Assembly: GCA_942492915.1 (NCBI GenBank)
Contig: OW818662.1
Span: 930,001 to 994,000, forward strand
Direction of reading: 5' to 3'
DNA length: 64,000 nucleotides
Source: Turneriella sp942492915
GTDB taxonomy: Bacteria > Spirochaetota > Leptospiria > Turneriellales > Turneriellaceae
Shown here: positions 7,473 to 15,629 of the stretch, piece after piece
How positions within the stretch are numbered: the stretch's first letter is position 1
Layout of the letters: each line of letters starts with the position of its first letter
Notes under the pieces: model-generated
What the model saw: the letters and a program-made list of their open reading frames with translations, nothing else
The model's database searches: none
Told to the model about the DNA's origin: nothing
Program-made: the position numbers and the translations under genes

Positions 7473-10241
7473 TCAGAGCAAGCGTCCGGCAGCGTCGATA
7501 GCTTTTTCGATTCCGATAATTTCGAGCTTCTGTGCATTAAACGTCTGCGTCGCGCCCTTGCGTGCCCCCATGAGTACTTTGCCGAGCGGTGACTTGTACG
7601 AGATGATGCCCTTGTCGACGTCAGCATCCCACTGGTCGAGAATCGAATAGACGAAGATGTCGCCACTTGCACCGTCGCGCAGCTTCACGCGCGTGCCGAT
7701 AGAGACGCTGTTCGTATCGATGTCTTCGGCTGAAATCTGCTGCAATGCCTTCAGGTCGGCTTCGAGTTGCGTTACCGATGCCTGCAGAATAGACTGGTTT
7801 TCGAGCGCAGCTTTGTATTCTGAGTTTTCGCGCAAGTCGCCTTTTTCCTGTGCGACTCCGATTTCTTCAGAGTTCTTGGGAATCTCAATGTTGATGAGGT
7901 TATCAAGTTTCGCCCGCATCGCTTCAATTGCATCGACGCTCGCAACTGTACCACCCGATTTTTCGAGTCGCATTGCAAGGCTTTCGATAATTTCGTTGGC
8001 CTCGTTGCCGTCTTCCTGTTCGGCAAACGCATCTGGGTTCAGTTCGCGCAACTGTGAAACAATCTGAATTTTTTCGCCGTCGTTGAAGAAAGGTACGTCT
8101 TTCAGCAGCGCTGAAAAGCGACGCACTGAGTCTTTGGCTTCGCGTGAGATTACCGCAATCAGGTCGTCTTTGCCCGAACCGAAGAATATGTCGCGTACGC
8201 TATTGCGCAGTTTAGAACCTTTTGGCTCAATCTTGGGAATCGACTTCATCATGCGAAAGAGACCGAGCAGGGCTTCTTGCGTCTGGCCAGCCGGCAGTTC
8301 GAGCTGGCCGGCAATCACAGATTTTACTGTCCAAAGAAAAACTTCTGCGTTGGCTTTAACGTCTTTCTTCAGGCGGGTAATGAATTCAGAAATCTCTTCG
8401 GTCGCATTGGCCGCAGTGAGGTCAGAAATAATTGATTTGTGCAGCTTAATCGGCGTTTCGAACAGCATTTCAAGAAAAATACGGCGCCATTCATTGTGGT
8501 GGCGTTTCGCGAATTTGAGCGCATGGCGCTTGAGTTCTGTCTGTTTCACCTCTTCGTAGAGTTCTGCCAGGTCGGCAGGCGTGCGCGATTTGAAAGACTG
8601 AATGATATCGGCCTGTTGCTCTTTTGAAAACAGCGGCTCGTCGTCTGCGAGTGCTTCGGTTGCGAGTTCAAGCAGCCAGAGGCTTTTCAGCCGCGTGTTC
8701 GCATCGAGGCTTTTCAGGGTTTCGCGAAAGTGAGGAGCGATAAATTCAATGGCTTCAAGCGAGTCTTCGGGTGATTTAAGCACGTCGATAAAGGCCTGAA
8801 CGCGGTCTTCAAAGCCCTGCGCCGCCTGAAACTGTTCTATCGCCGATTCAGAAGACGTGATCGGAGTGTCGTGCAGTTCAATAATATCTTTTTTCTGCGC
8901 AGAATTGCCGATGAGCGCATCTTTCAGAAGTTCAGGGCGTACTTTGCTCCACCATTTTGACCACTGCGAAAGCGGTACGTACTTCTCTGTCAGTTCAGTT
9001 TTGATGTCAGAGAGCGCCAGCTTGCCACCGAATGACTGAAGCAGAATCTTGAAAAAAGCCGTGATGTCTTCTTTGAAGAGCTTCATCATCTCGTCTGGCT
9101 TTTCAAATTGCATTACCCAGAAGTGCTCTTCGCGCAGTGGTTTCAGCGATTTCAGCGCCATCTGGATATCCATCTTGTGGCCTTTTTTGTCTTTGAAGTC
9201 AATCACCATCTCAGCAGTGTTGAGTTCGGTAATTTTGCCCACACCCCAGCTGCGGTGAAAGACGTAATTGCCATTGTCAAATACGATGTTGGTTTCGAAG
9301 TTCAGAATTGAAGACTGCAGGCTCTTGCGGGTGTCGGTGAGGCCTGAGTACTTTATGAAATCCTCAAGTAATGAGTGAGATTTGTATTTTTCGCGGTACG
9401 TGCGAATCAGTTCATTTTTGAAACGCGCGAAGTTGGGGTTGTACTCAAGAATTTTCTTGCTGAGCAGCATGACCTTGTCGTGGTCTTCTTTCTTGATGAA
9501 GTAGTTGGCGAGCAAGACATAGAGCTCGGCGATCATTTCGCGCTGGCGGTGGCCCGTCAGAATGCGTTCGATTTTCTTGTAAAAGTTGAAATCATCGGGC
9601 AGAAGTTCGATCAGGCGGTTCCAGGTTGTCTTGAGTTTGTCGAACTGCAGGTTGCGGGCAAACGCTTCAGCAGCCTGTTTGTAGAACTGCAGACCTTTCT
9701 CGAGGTCTTCGTTGATGATCGCGTCGGCGTACTTGAGAGCCACGTCGGGGTTCTTACGGTCGAGTACCGCCAGCTGCTCGAGAACCGGTATTGCCTCTTT
9801 GTGTTTGCCGAGTTTTTCGAGCGCGTTTGCTCTGGCGCGCAGAATAGTGCGGGTTTTGGTCACCGCGAGCATTTTCTCAGAGAGGTAATCGACGACTGCC
9901 CATTTCGATGCCTCTTGAAATTGGTCGAGGAGTGTTTTCAGGTGAACAATTTCATCGGGAATATTTTTTTCAAGCGCCATCATGCCGATGAAATAATGCG
10001 CGGCGATCGAAGAGTCATATTCTGCGAGGTGGTTAAGCGATTCGCTGCGCAGCAACTCTTGCTTATTTTGCTTCTTAACTTCGTCGAGTATCTGTTCGAG
10101 TATTTTAAAGCGTGAAATGCTGACGTCTTTTGCCGAAAGGCGGGTCCACTTTTCTTCGTTGAACTGGCTCTGTATGCGCGCTTCGAGTGTCTCTGTTTCG
10201 CCGGCCGGTTTCGGCTCTTGTACTGTTTCGGTTTCGCTCAT
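7473..10241 (-). CDS. greA: transcription elongation factor GreA with very long N-terminal extension
   Basis: The C-terminal 160 residues are a complete GreA: the coiled coil with EKGDLRENSEYKAA, whose acidic Asp and Glu residues reach the RNA polymerase active site to stimulate cleavage of backtracked RNA, then the FKBP-like domain. Ordinary GreA is about 158 residues; this one has some 760 more. The extension is almost all helical and repeat-like, with TPR-type stretches at about residues 85-280 (for example ALEKLGKHKEAIPVLEQLAVLD), and a basic beta segment near 330-360. Spirochaetes such as Borrelia have a similar approximately 900-residue form. It is the first gene of the operon; the start is preceded by AGGGGAT. 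Confidence 0.9.
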   Translation of the reverse strand: MSETETVQEPKPAGETETLEARIQSQFNEEKWTRLSAKDVSISRFKILEQILDEVKKQNKQELLRSESLNHLAEYDSSIAAHYFIGMMALEKNIPDEIVHLKTLLDQFQEASKWAVVDYLSEKMLAVTKTRTILRARANALEKLGKHKEAIPVLEQLAVLDRKNPDVALKYADAIINEDLEKGLQFYKQAAEAFARNLQFDKLKTTWNRLIELLPDDFNFYKKIERILTGHRQREMIAELYVLLANYFIKKEDHDKVMLLSKKILEYNPNFARFKNELIRTYREKYKSHSLLEDFIKYSGLTDTRKSLQSSILNFETNIVFDNGNYVFHRSWGVGKITELNTAEMVIDFKDKKGHKMDIQMALKSLKPLREEHFWVMQFEKPDEMMKLFKEDITAFFKILLQSFGGKLALSDIKTELTEKYVPLSQWSKWWSKVRPELLKDALIGNSAQKKDIIELHDTPITSSESAIEQFQAAQGFEDRVQAFIDVLKSPEDSLEAIEFIAPHFRETLKSLDANTRLKSLWLLELATEALADDEPLFSKEQQADIIQSFKSRTPADLAELYEEVKQTELKRHALKFAKRHHNEWRRIFLEMLFETPIKLHKSIISDLTAANATEEISEFITRLKKDVKANAEVFLWTVKSVIAGQLELPAGQTQEALLGLFRMMKSIPKIEPKGSKLRNSVRDIFFGSGKDDLIAVISREAKDSVRRFSALLKDVPFFNDGEKIQIVSQLRELNPDAFAEQEDGNEANEIIESLAMRLEKSGGTVASVDAIEAMRAKLDNLINIEIPKNSEEIGVAQEKGDLRENSEYKAALENQSILQASVTQLEADLKALQQISAEDIDTNSVSIGTRVKLRDGASGDIFVYSILDQWDADVDKGIISYKSPLGKVLMGARKGATQTFNAQKLEIIGIEKAIDAAGRLL

Positions 10242-10331
10242 TGATATCCCCTATTAGCGTTGCAGAGTGTTTCCGCGAAGCTCTGGCTCTCTGGTTTTTA
10301 TGCGCCGCACTAACGGCCAAAAATCAGGGCA

Positions 10332-10360
10332 CAAAAAAAGCAGTAGCAAATGCCACTGCT
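10332..10360 (-). terminator. intrinsic terminator
   Basis: On the minus strand AGCAGTGGC and GCTACTGCT form a 9-bp stem (one G-U pair) around the loop ATTT, followed directly by a run of seven T. It lies about 65 bases after the stop of the unknown gene at 10425 and ends that transcript before greA. Confidence 0.85.
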
Positions 10361-10424
10361 CTGCTGCATGCAGGCGTCGAAACTCAGGGCGTCAAGTATG
10401 ATTTGGAGTCAAAGCCCCGGAGAA

Positions 10425-11114
10425 TCACCGGTAAACAGCACCCGTTCGAATCAAATAAAAAGCCTGTATGCACTGCAATAAGATGACGCGAATCAGGCCA
10501 ATCAGCGTTACTTTCTCTTGCAGCGTGATTTTGTGATCGCGCGCTGCCTCTTGAAACGCAGCGACGAGGCTCTGCACAGCGGTTTCCAGATAGTTGGTCG
10601 TCCATTCTGAAACAGAAAACCGCACATTAACCTGCGTGGGGTCCATCTTGCCCTTTATTAAGAATCCGTCTTTGCCTTCGGTCACTTCGAGGCCGTCGCC
10701 GAATTCGGCGGCAAATTCAACGTCATAAATGCGTAGGTACAGGGCAGACAGATCGCGTATCATCATGTGCAGTATATTGGCAATATTCGCTTTCTCTTGC
10801 CCGAGCATGCGCTCGTCGTTGCGCAGGTAGCGCCGCAGCATGCGTTCGAGATGCGTGCGCTGCGACGTGATCTCTTGCAGCAGCTGTACCAGGTTCTGCT
10901 GGCGGTAGTCAATAAGAAGAATATCGCTGAAAATGAATGCCCCGTTTTTTCTAACGTCGATGAGTTGATGCGCATGTGCCATATTGCCCCGTGCTGTCTG
11001 CCCAACGCGTGACGTGCCGGCAAGCAAGGTCGGCACCGCGCTTTTCTTTCTACGATTGACGCGGTTCAGCGCACGCACATAATGCGCAGGCAATGTGGCG
11101 GGCTTATCTGGCAA
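10425..11114 (-). CDS. hypothetical protein, unknown function
   Basis: I do not recognise a family. The protein is soluble, with no signal peptide or membrane segment. It starts with a basic section, then has a long helical part (QNLVQLLQEITSQRTHLERMLRRYLRNDERML), an acidic beta-rich middle and a C-terminal helix rich in Leu and Ile. The full frame begins with TTG at 11114, which would overlap the divergent plsC start; an in-frame GTG at 11081 or the ATG at 10982 (MAHAHQL) would leave room for a divergent promoter. A good terminator follows the gene, so it is a single-gene transcript. Confidence 0.65.
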   Translation of the reverse strand: MPDKPATLPAHYVRALNRVNRRKKSAVPTLLAGTSRVGQTARGNMAHAHQLIDVRKNGAFIFSDILLIDYRQQNLVQLLQEITSQRTHLERMLRRYLRNDERMLGQEKANIANILHMMIRDLSALYLRIYDVEFAAEFGDGLEVTEGKDGFLIKGKMDPTQVNVRFSVSEWTTNYLETAVQSLVAAFQEAARDHKITLQEKVTLIGLIRVILLQCIQAFYLIRTGAVYR

Positions 11115-11794
11115 ATGCGTGGTTGATGTTTCTCACCGCCATCTCGCTGCCTTATCTCTTGGTTCGTTTTCGCAACGCTTCAAATACCAGCGATCTGATG
11201 TATTTTTATGCTCTGGTCGCACAGCGTATCAGTGGCTGGCGCTTCATCGTCGAAGGCCGTGAACACCTGCCCACGACTCCGGCGATTTACGTTCTCAACC
11301 ACCAGAGTTCGCTCGATGGTATGCCTCTCGGGCTCTTGCGTATAAGGCGCCTCGCGATCATCGGTAAAAAAGAAGTCGCCTATATTCCCTTCATCGGTTG
11401 GGCATTCTGGCTTGCCGGCAACGTGCTCGTCAACCGCGGCGATGGCAAGCAGGCCCGTGGCCAGCTCGATGCGGGAGTAGATGCCATCAAAAAACGCGGA
11501 GTTTCCATTGCAATTTTTCCCGAAGGCTCACGAAATCGCGATCAAGACGGTTTTTTGCCGTTCAAAAAGGGCGGTTTTGTCATGGCGATCGACGCTCAGG
11601 TGCCGGTAGTGCCCGTCGTCGTTGAATCTTACAAACGACTCTACGACAAGACGGCCGGCAAGATGCACAGCGGCACGCTCAAGGTAAGAGTGCTGCCCGC
11701 GTTTTCAACTGCAGGCATGCAGCGCCAACAAGCGCAGCAATTGACGCAGCAGGTCGAAAATCAGATGCGTGAGGAGTATCAGCGTATCGCTTAG
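11093..11794 (+). CDS. plsC: 1-acyl-sn-glycerol-3-phosphate acyltransferase
   Basis: Adds the second acyl chain to lysophosphatidic acid in phospholipid synthesis at the inner membrane. It has an N-terminal hydrophobic helix (MFLTAISLPYLLV), the catalytic H-x4-D box (NHQSSLD) near residue 68, the FPEGSR substrate-binding motif near 140 and the PVVPVVV strand near 170. Length (233) fits the family. The gene begins the plus-strand run that continues with the KefC-like antiporter 15 bases later. Close PlsC relatives with other acyl acceptors exist, so the exact acceptor is inferred. Confidence 0.88.
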   Translation: MWRAYLANAWLMFLTAISLPYLLVRFRNASNTSDLMYFYALVAQRISGWRFIVEGREHLPTTPAIYVLNHQSSLDGMPLGLLRIRRLAIIGKKEVAYIPFIGWAFWLAGNVLVNRGDGKQARGQLDAGVDAIKKRGVSIAIFPEGSRNRDQDGFLPFKKGGFVMAIDAQVPVVPVVVESYKRLYDKTAGKMHSGTLKVRVLPAFSTAGMQRQQAQQLTQQVENQMREEYQRIA

Positions 11795-11809
11795 CGAGCG
11801 CTCAGGCAT

Positions 11810-13588
11810 ATGGACTCGCATTCCGTTCTGGCAAATATGCTGCTTTTTATGGCAGCGGCAGTGGTGGCGGTGCCGCTCGCAACGCGCCTCGGCCTCGGCA
11901 GCATTCTCGGTTACCTGATTGCCGGCGCGGTCATTGGCCCGTCGGGACTCAAACTCATCTGGAATGTCTCTGATATACTGACTCTTTCGGAATTTGGTGT
12001 CGTGCTGTTGCTCTTTATTATCGGGCTTGAACTCAGGCCCGGGCGCCTCTGGAACATGCGCCGCGACATTTTCGGGTTCGGGCTGCTGCAGATTGTTTTT
12101 TGCATGCTCGGTATCGGGGGGGCTCTGTTTTTCGCGGGCATTCGCGGCATGTCGCTTGCGGTGCTCGCATTTGGTTTGGCGCTTTCTTCGACGGCGTTCG
12201 CGCTGCAGCTGCTGCGCGAGAAACACGAACTCAATACGCAATACGGGCGCGCATCGTTTGCCATTCTGCTTTTTCAGGATATCGCCGTGATTCCCGTGTT
12301 GGTGGCGATACCGTTGCTGACGACTTCTACAGCGGTCGGGCATTCGGGTGGGGGAGTGCTCTACGGTTTTGCTGCGCTCGCCATTGTTCTCGTTGCCGGG
12401 CGCTACCTCGTGCGCCCATTTTTCAGAATTGTCGTGCGGGCCGAGAGTCGTGAACTTTTTACTGCGGCCTCATTGCTTATGGTGTTCTCGGTCGCGGCCC
12501 TTATGGAAGCGGCCGGCTTCTCCATGGCGTTCGGTACGTTTGTCGCGGGAGTGCTGCTCTCTGAATCGGAATACCGGCACGAGCTCGAAGCAAGCATCGA
12601 ACCCTTTAAGGGGCTTTTGCTCGGGCTCTTTTTTATGGCAGTCGGTATGAGCATCGACTTCTCTTTGCTGCTCACGCAGCCCGGCCTCATCGTGATCGCG
12701 GTTCTCAGTCTCATGGCCATCAAGATCGCAGCGATCTATGCGGCCGGTCAACTGTTTCGCTATGACAAGGAAGCCTCCCGCAATATCGCATTTCTGATCT
12801 GCCAGGGGGGCGAATTTGCATTCGTTCTCTTTAAACTAGCGGCCGGCAAAAACCTCTTTACCCCCGAAATAGCGGCGTTGGCCAATGTCGTCGTTGCCGT
12901 CAGTCTCGTCGCGACGCCGTTTGTATTTGCCCTGAACCAGCGCTTCTTGCGCCCGCGCTTTGCTGCATCCGCATGGAAGTTTGACGAGGTTCCGAACGAA
13001 GGCTGCCCGGTGATACTGGCCGGCTTTGGCAGGTACGGGCAAATTATCGGGCGCATGCTGCGTCTTAACGAAATCGATTTCACAGCGCTTGAAGTCGACT
13101 ACGAACAGGTGCAGACGGTGCGCAAGTTCGGCAGTAAAGTCTATTACGGAGATGCAAGCCGGCTCGACCTGCTCGAAGCGGCAGGTGCCGCCAACGCGAA
13201 GATTTTTGTGCTCGCGGTCGACGACCCCGAAGCTTCGGTCAACATCGCCCGCATCGTGCGAACCCATTTTCCCCATTTGAAATTGCTGGCGCGTGCACGA
13301 AACCGTGCGCATGCGCATGAACTGCTCGACGTCGGGGTCGACGACCTGCGCCGGGAAACGCTCGCTTCGGGTCTCGAGACGGCGCATGTTATGCTGCGCG
13401 AGCTTGGGTTTAGCGAAAAGCGCGCCGACCAGATGGTGCGAACGTTTCGTAAACACGACGAAGAGACGCTGCTGACGCAAATGCAGTACCGGGGCAATGA
13501 AAAGCTTTTTGTCGACTATTCGCACCAGGCGGGCCTGCAGCTGGCTGAAGTCTTTCGGCAAGATGCAATTGCAGAAGAAAAAGATTGA
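11810..13588 (+). CDS. KefB/KefC-type cation:proton antiporter (CPA2) with TrkA-N domain
   Basis: The 592 residues have two parts. Residues 1 to about 385 form a 12-13 helix CPA2 exchanger with the LLLFIIGLEL and LALSSTAFALQLL signatures of this family. Residues about 400-530 form a Rossmann-type RCK domain with AGFGRYGQIIGRML, YYGDASRLDLLEAAGA and FPHLKLLARARNR, very close to the KefC pattern. Kef systems release potassium and are gated by glutathione and its adducts. A glutathione operon is present 30 kb away, so glutathione gating is plausible but not shown. No KefF/KefG accessory gene is beside it. Confidence 0.88.
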   Translation: MDSHSVLANMLLFMAAAVVAVPLATRLGLGSILGYLIAGAVIGPSGLKLIWNVSDILTLSEFGVVLLLFIIGLELRPGRLWNMRRDIFGFGLLQIVFCMLGIGGALFFAGIRGMSLAVLAFGLALSSTAFALQLLREKHELNTQYGRASFAILLFQDIAVIPVLVAIPLLTTSTAVGHSGGGVLYGFAALAIVLVAGRYLVRPFFRIVVRAESRELFTAASLLMVFSVAALMEAAGFSMAFGTFVAGVLLSESEYRHELEASIEPFKGLLLGLFFMAVGMSIDFSLLLTQPGLIVIAVLSLMAIKIAAIYAAGQLFRYDKEASRNIAFLICQGGEFAFVLFKLAAGKNLFTPEIAALANVVVAVSLVATPFVFALNQRFLRPRFAASAWKFDEVPNEGCPVILAGFGRYGQIIGRMLRLNEIDFTALEVDYEQVQTVRKFGSKVYYGDASRLDLLEAAGAANAKIFVLAVDDPEASVNIARIVRTHFPHLKLLARARNRAHAHELLDVGVDDLRRETLASGLETAHVMLRELGFSEKRADQMVRTFRKHDEETLLTQMQYRGNEKLFVDYSHQAGLQLAEVFRQDAIAEEKD

Positions 13589-13620
13589 CCGGCGAGCATA
13601 GGGTGAGACTGTCTCCCCCT

Positions 13621-15237
13621 ATGAAAAAGCTACTTCGAATACTCAAAAAAGTGGCGCTGGGTTTCGGCGCCTTGTTGCTGGTCATCATGATCGGCGGATT
13701 TATCGCAATTAAGGTAGTTGTGACAAAAGATTTTGTCGCAACCAAGATAGAAGAGAATATCAACGGCCGCGTTGAAATTCAGGATATTTCGGTTCCGATC
13801 TGGGCCGCCTTTTCAGGCATTACGATCGATGGCTTCAAGATTGGCTATCGCGATGCTGAAGTGGGCAAGCCCATGGCAGAACGTACGCCGATGAAAGACC
13901 AGGTCATCGGATTCAAAAAATTCAACTTTCAGGTAGCGATCGGCGCGCTGATCACTTCACTCGGCAAAAAATTTGAACTCAAATCTCTGCTCATCACCGA
14001 GCCGGTGGCGCACATTGTGCTCGGTAAGGCGGGCGGTAATAACCTGCAGCCGCTTCTCGTGAAGCCTAAGACTAAAGAAGAGCTCGCAAAAGCCGCTGAA
14101 GAAGAGGCGGCAAAAAAAGAAGAAGATAAAAAGGCCGCGGCCAAGAAAGCCGCTGAGAAAAAAGATGAGCCTTCAAAGCCTTTTGATTTTCGTGAATTGC
14201 CTACAGAAATCAAAATGGGCAAAATCGGCATCGAAGGTGGCTTCTTTACAGTTAATGTCGAAGCAATGGGCCAAACGCTCAAGGTGAGCGGAGTGAACGC
14301 TTATCTGCGTGATATCCTCATCGACCCGAAAGACCTCGAGAAGAAAAATCACGTAGGCCTCACCACGCAGTTTGTACTCGAACTGCAGGAGTCTAAAGGC
14401 GGTGGAGTGAAGTCATTCAAAATTTCATACGACCTGCAGGGGGCGATCATGCCGATTAACCCGAAGACAGGCGGCCCGGCAGAGGCAGTAACGCTCAAGA
14501 TGGGTCTGCGCAAAGGCAGCTTCGTCACTGGTCTCGCCATTTTCGACAAGTTAAAGAACCAGACCGAGATGCTGAACAAGATCGGTATCAAGCTGAACTT
14601 TCTGCAAGAAACGCAGACGCTCATTCGTGACGCGTACGCGACGATTTTTTACAGCGGCGGTATCGTCAAGATTCAGGAACCACCGGCGCTCATCACCAAT
14701 GATTTTGAATTTCGCCTGACGAAAGATGACTTCATCAATGTCAAGTCGCTCGTGCATCATTTCAGAGGCGACCTGTCGCTCGCACAGCAGCACACGAAGA
14801 CGGTAGAAGGCGATCTCGACAAGGCAATTGGGTCGGCCGTCGGCCCGGCTCTCGATCAGGTGCCTGCAGGTGCGGTACGCGACCAGCTGAAAGTAAACCT
14901 GGCCCCAGAAAAGATCAGAGCGCAGGTGCTCGCACCTGCCATGAAGAACGGGCTCATTACCTTTGGAGTTGACTCGAGTGCCACCATCACTTCACCCAAT
15001 GTTAAGGTCGTCAGCCCTGAGTTTCCAAGCCTGAAAGACCTGATTGCCTCTGAGACCAAAAAAAGCACGGGCAACCTGTCAGGTATGGTGACCGGCCAAC
15101 TAAACGCCGCGAAAGACAAAGCGGTGGGCGAAGCAAAAGCAAAGGCAGACGCTGCGAAAAAGGCTGCCGAGGCCGAGGCGAAGCGTAAGGCAGAAGAAGA
15201 ACTCAAGAAGAACATGCCGAAGATCCCGGGCTTTTGA
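13621..15237 (+). CDS. AsmA-like envelope protein
   Basis: A 538-residue protein anchored by one N-terminal membrane helix (about residues 10-32), with the rest in the periplasm. The start resembles AsmA-type proteins: VTKDFVATKIEENINGRVEIQDISV, then alternating beta stretches. A long charged Ala/Lys/Glu section (about residues 150-190 and again at the C terminus) is probably coiled coil. AsmA-like proteins shape or bridge outer-membrane lipid transport; that role is inferred here. I used the ATG at 13621 (MKKLLRILKK) rather than the TTG at 13585. It runs with the KefC-like gene upstream and the small membrane gene downstream. Confidence 0.7.
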   Translation: MKKLLRILKKVALGFGALLLVIMIGGFIAIKVVVTKDFVATKIEENINGRVEIQDISVPIWAAFSGITIDGFKIGYRDAEVGKPMAERTPMKDQVIGFKKFNFQVAIGALITSLGKKFELKSLLITEPVAHIVLGKAGGNNLQPLLVKPKTKEELAKAAEEEAAKKEEDKKAAAKKAAEKKDEPSKPFDFRELPTEIKMGKIGIEGGFFTVNVEAMGQTLKVSGVNAYLRDILIDPKDLEKKNHVGLTTQFVLELQESKGGGVKSFKISYDLQGAIMPINPKTGGPAEAVTLKMGLRKGSFVTGLAIFDKLKNQTEMLNKIGIKLNFLQETQTLIRDAYATIFYSGGIVKIQEPPALITNDFEFRLTKDDFINVKSLVHHFRGDLSLAQQHTKTVEGDLDKAIGSAVGPALDQVPAGAVRDQLKVNLAPEKIRAQVLAPAMKNGLITFGVDSSATITSPNVKVVSPEFPSLKDLIASETKKSTGNLSGMVTGQLNAAKDKAVGEAKAKADAAKKAAEAEAKRKAEEELKKNMPKIPGF

Positions 15238-15268
15238 CGCGCAGCTGCGCTAAAGAGAGCAGCGCGAC

Positions 15269-15592
15269 ATGAAAGACGCAGTACTCTTTGTCTTTCTGTT
15301 CGCGCTGTATTTCGTGCTCGCGTTGAACTGGACGCGCGCTGGTTCAGGCACACAGGTCTCCATGCTGGGATGGGCAGAGCTTGGCTATAATCTGGTACTT
15401 TTTTTCGGCGCGGCGACGCTTGCGCGCTGGTCGGTGATGGCCTTTAAGGCGCGCGCTGCCGGGCTCATGCAGGGACAAAAAATCGTGGGGGTCGAAGAGG
15501 CCACTGCAGACAGCGTGATCGATGTTGTGCAACCCAAAAAGCTTACGCGCGAGACAGAAAAACCCAAACTCAAACGCCGTCGCCGGTTCTGA
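15269..15592 (+). CDS. small membrane protein, unknown
   Basis: A 107-residue protein with two hydrophobic segments (about residues 4-20 and 33-50) and a basic C-terminal tail ending in KLKRRRRF. No family recognised. It is preceded by AAGAGAG as a probable ribosome-binding site and lies between the AsmA-like gene and the TPR/NHL protein, in the same direction. The tail is likely cytoplasmic by the positive-inside rule. Confidence 0.6.
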   Translation: MKDAVLFVFLFALYFVLALNWTRAGSGTQVSMLGWAELGYNLVLFFGAATLARWSVMAFKARAAGLMQGQKIVGVEEATADSVIDVVQPKKLTRETEKPKLKRRRRF

Positions 15593-15629
15593 GATGTGAA
15601 TTTCAAATACACTTGACGCACGGCTCTGT

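Noticed and set aside
9375..10115. Long plus-strand frame inside greA (246 residues)
   Set aside because: Lies antisense to the helical extension of greA; low-complexity Phe/Val composition and no family motif.
12836..13561. Minus-strand frame of 241 residues in the KefC-like gene
   Set aside because: Shadow of the RCK domain region; no start signal or motif.
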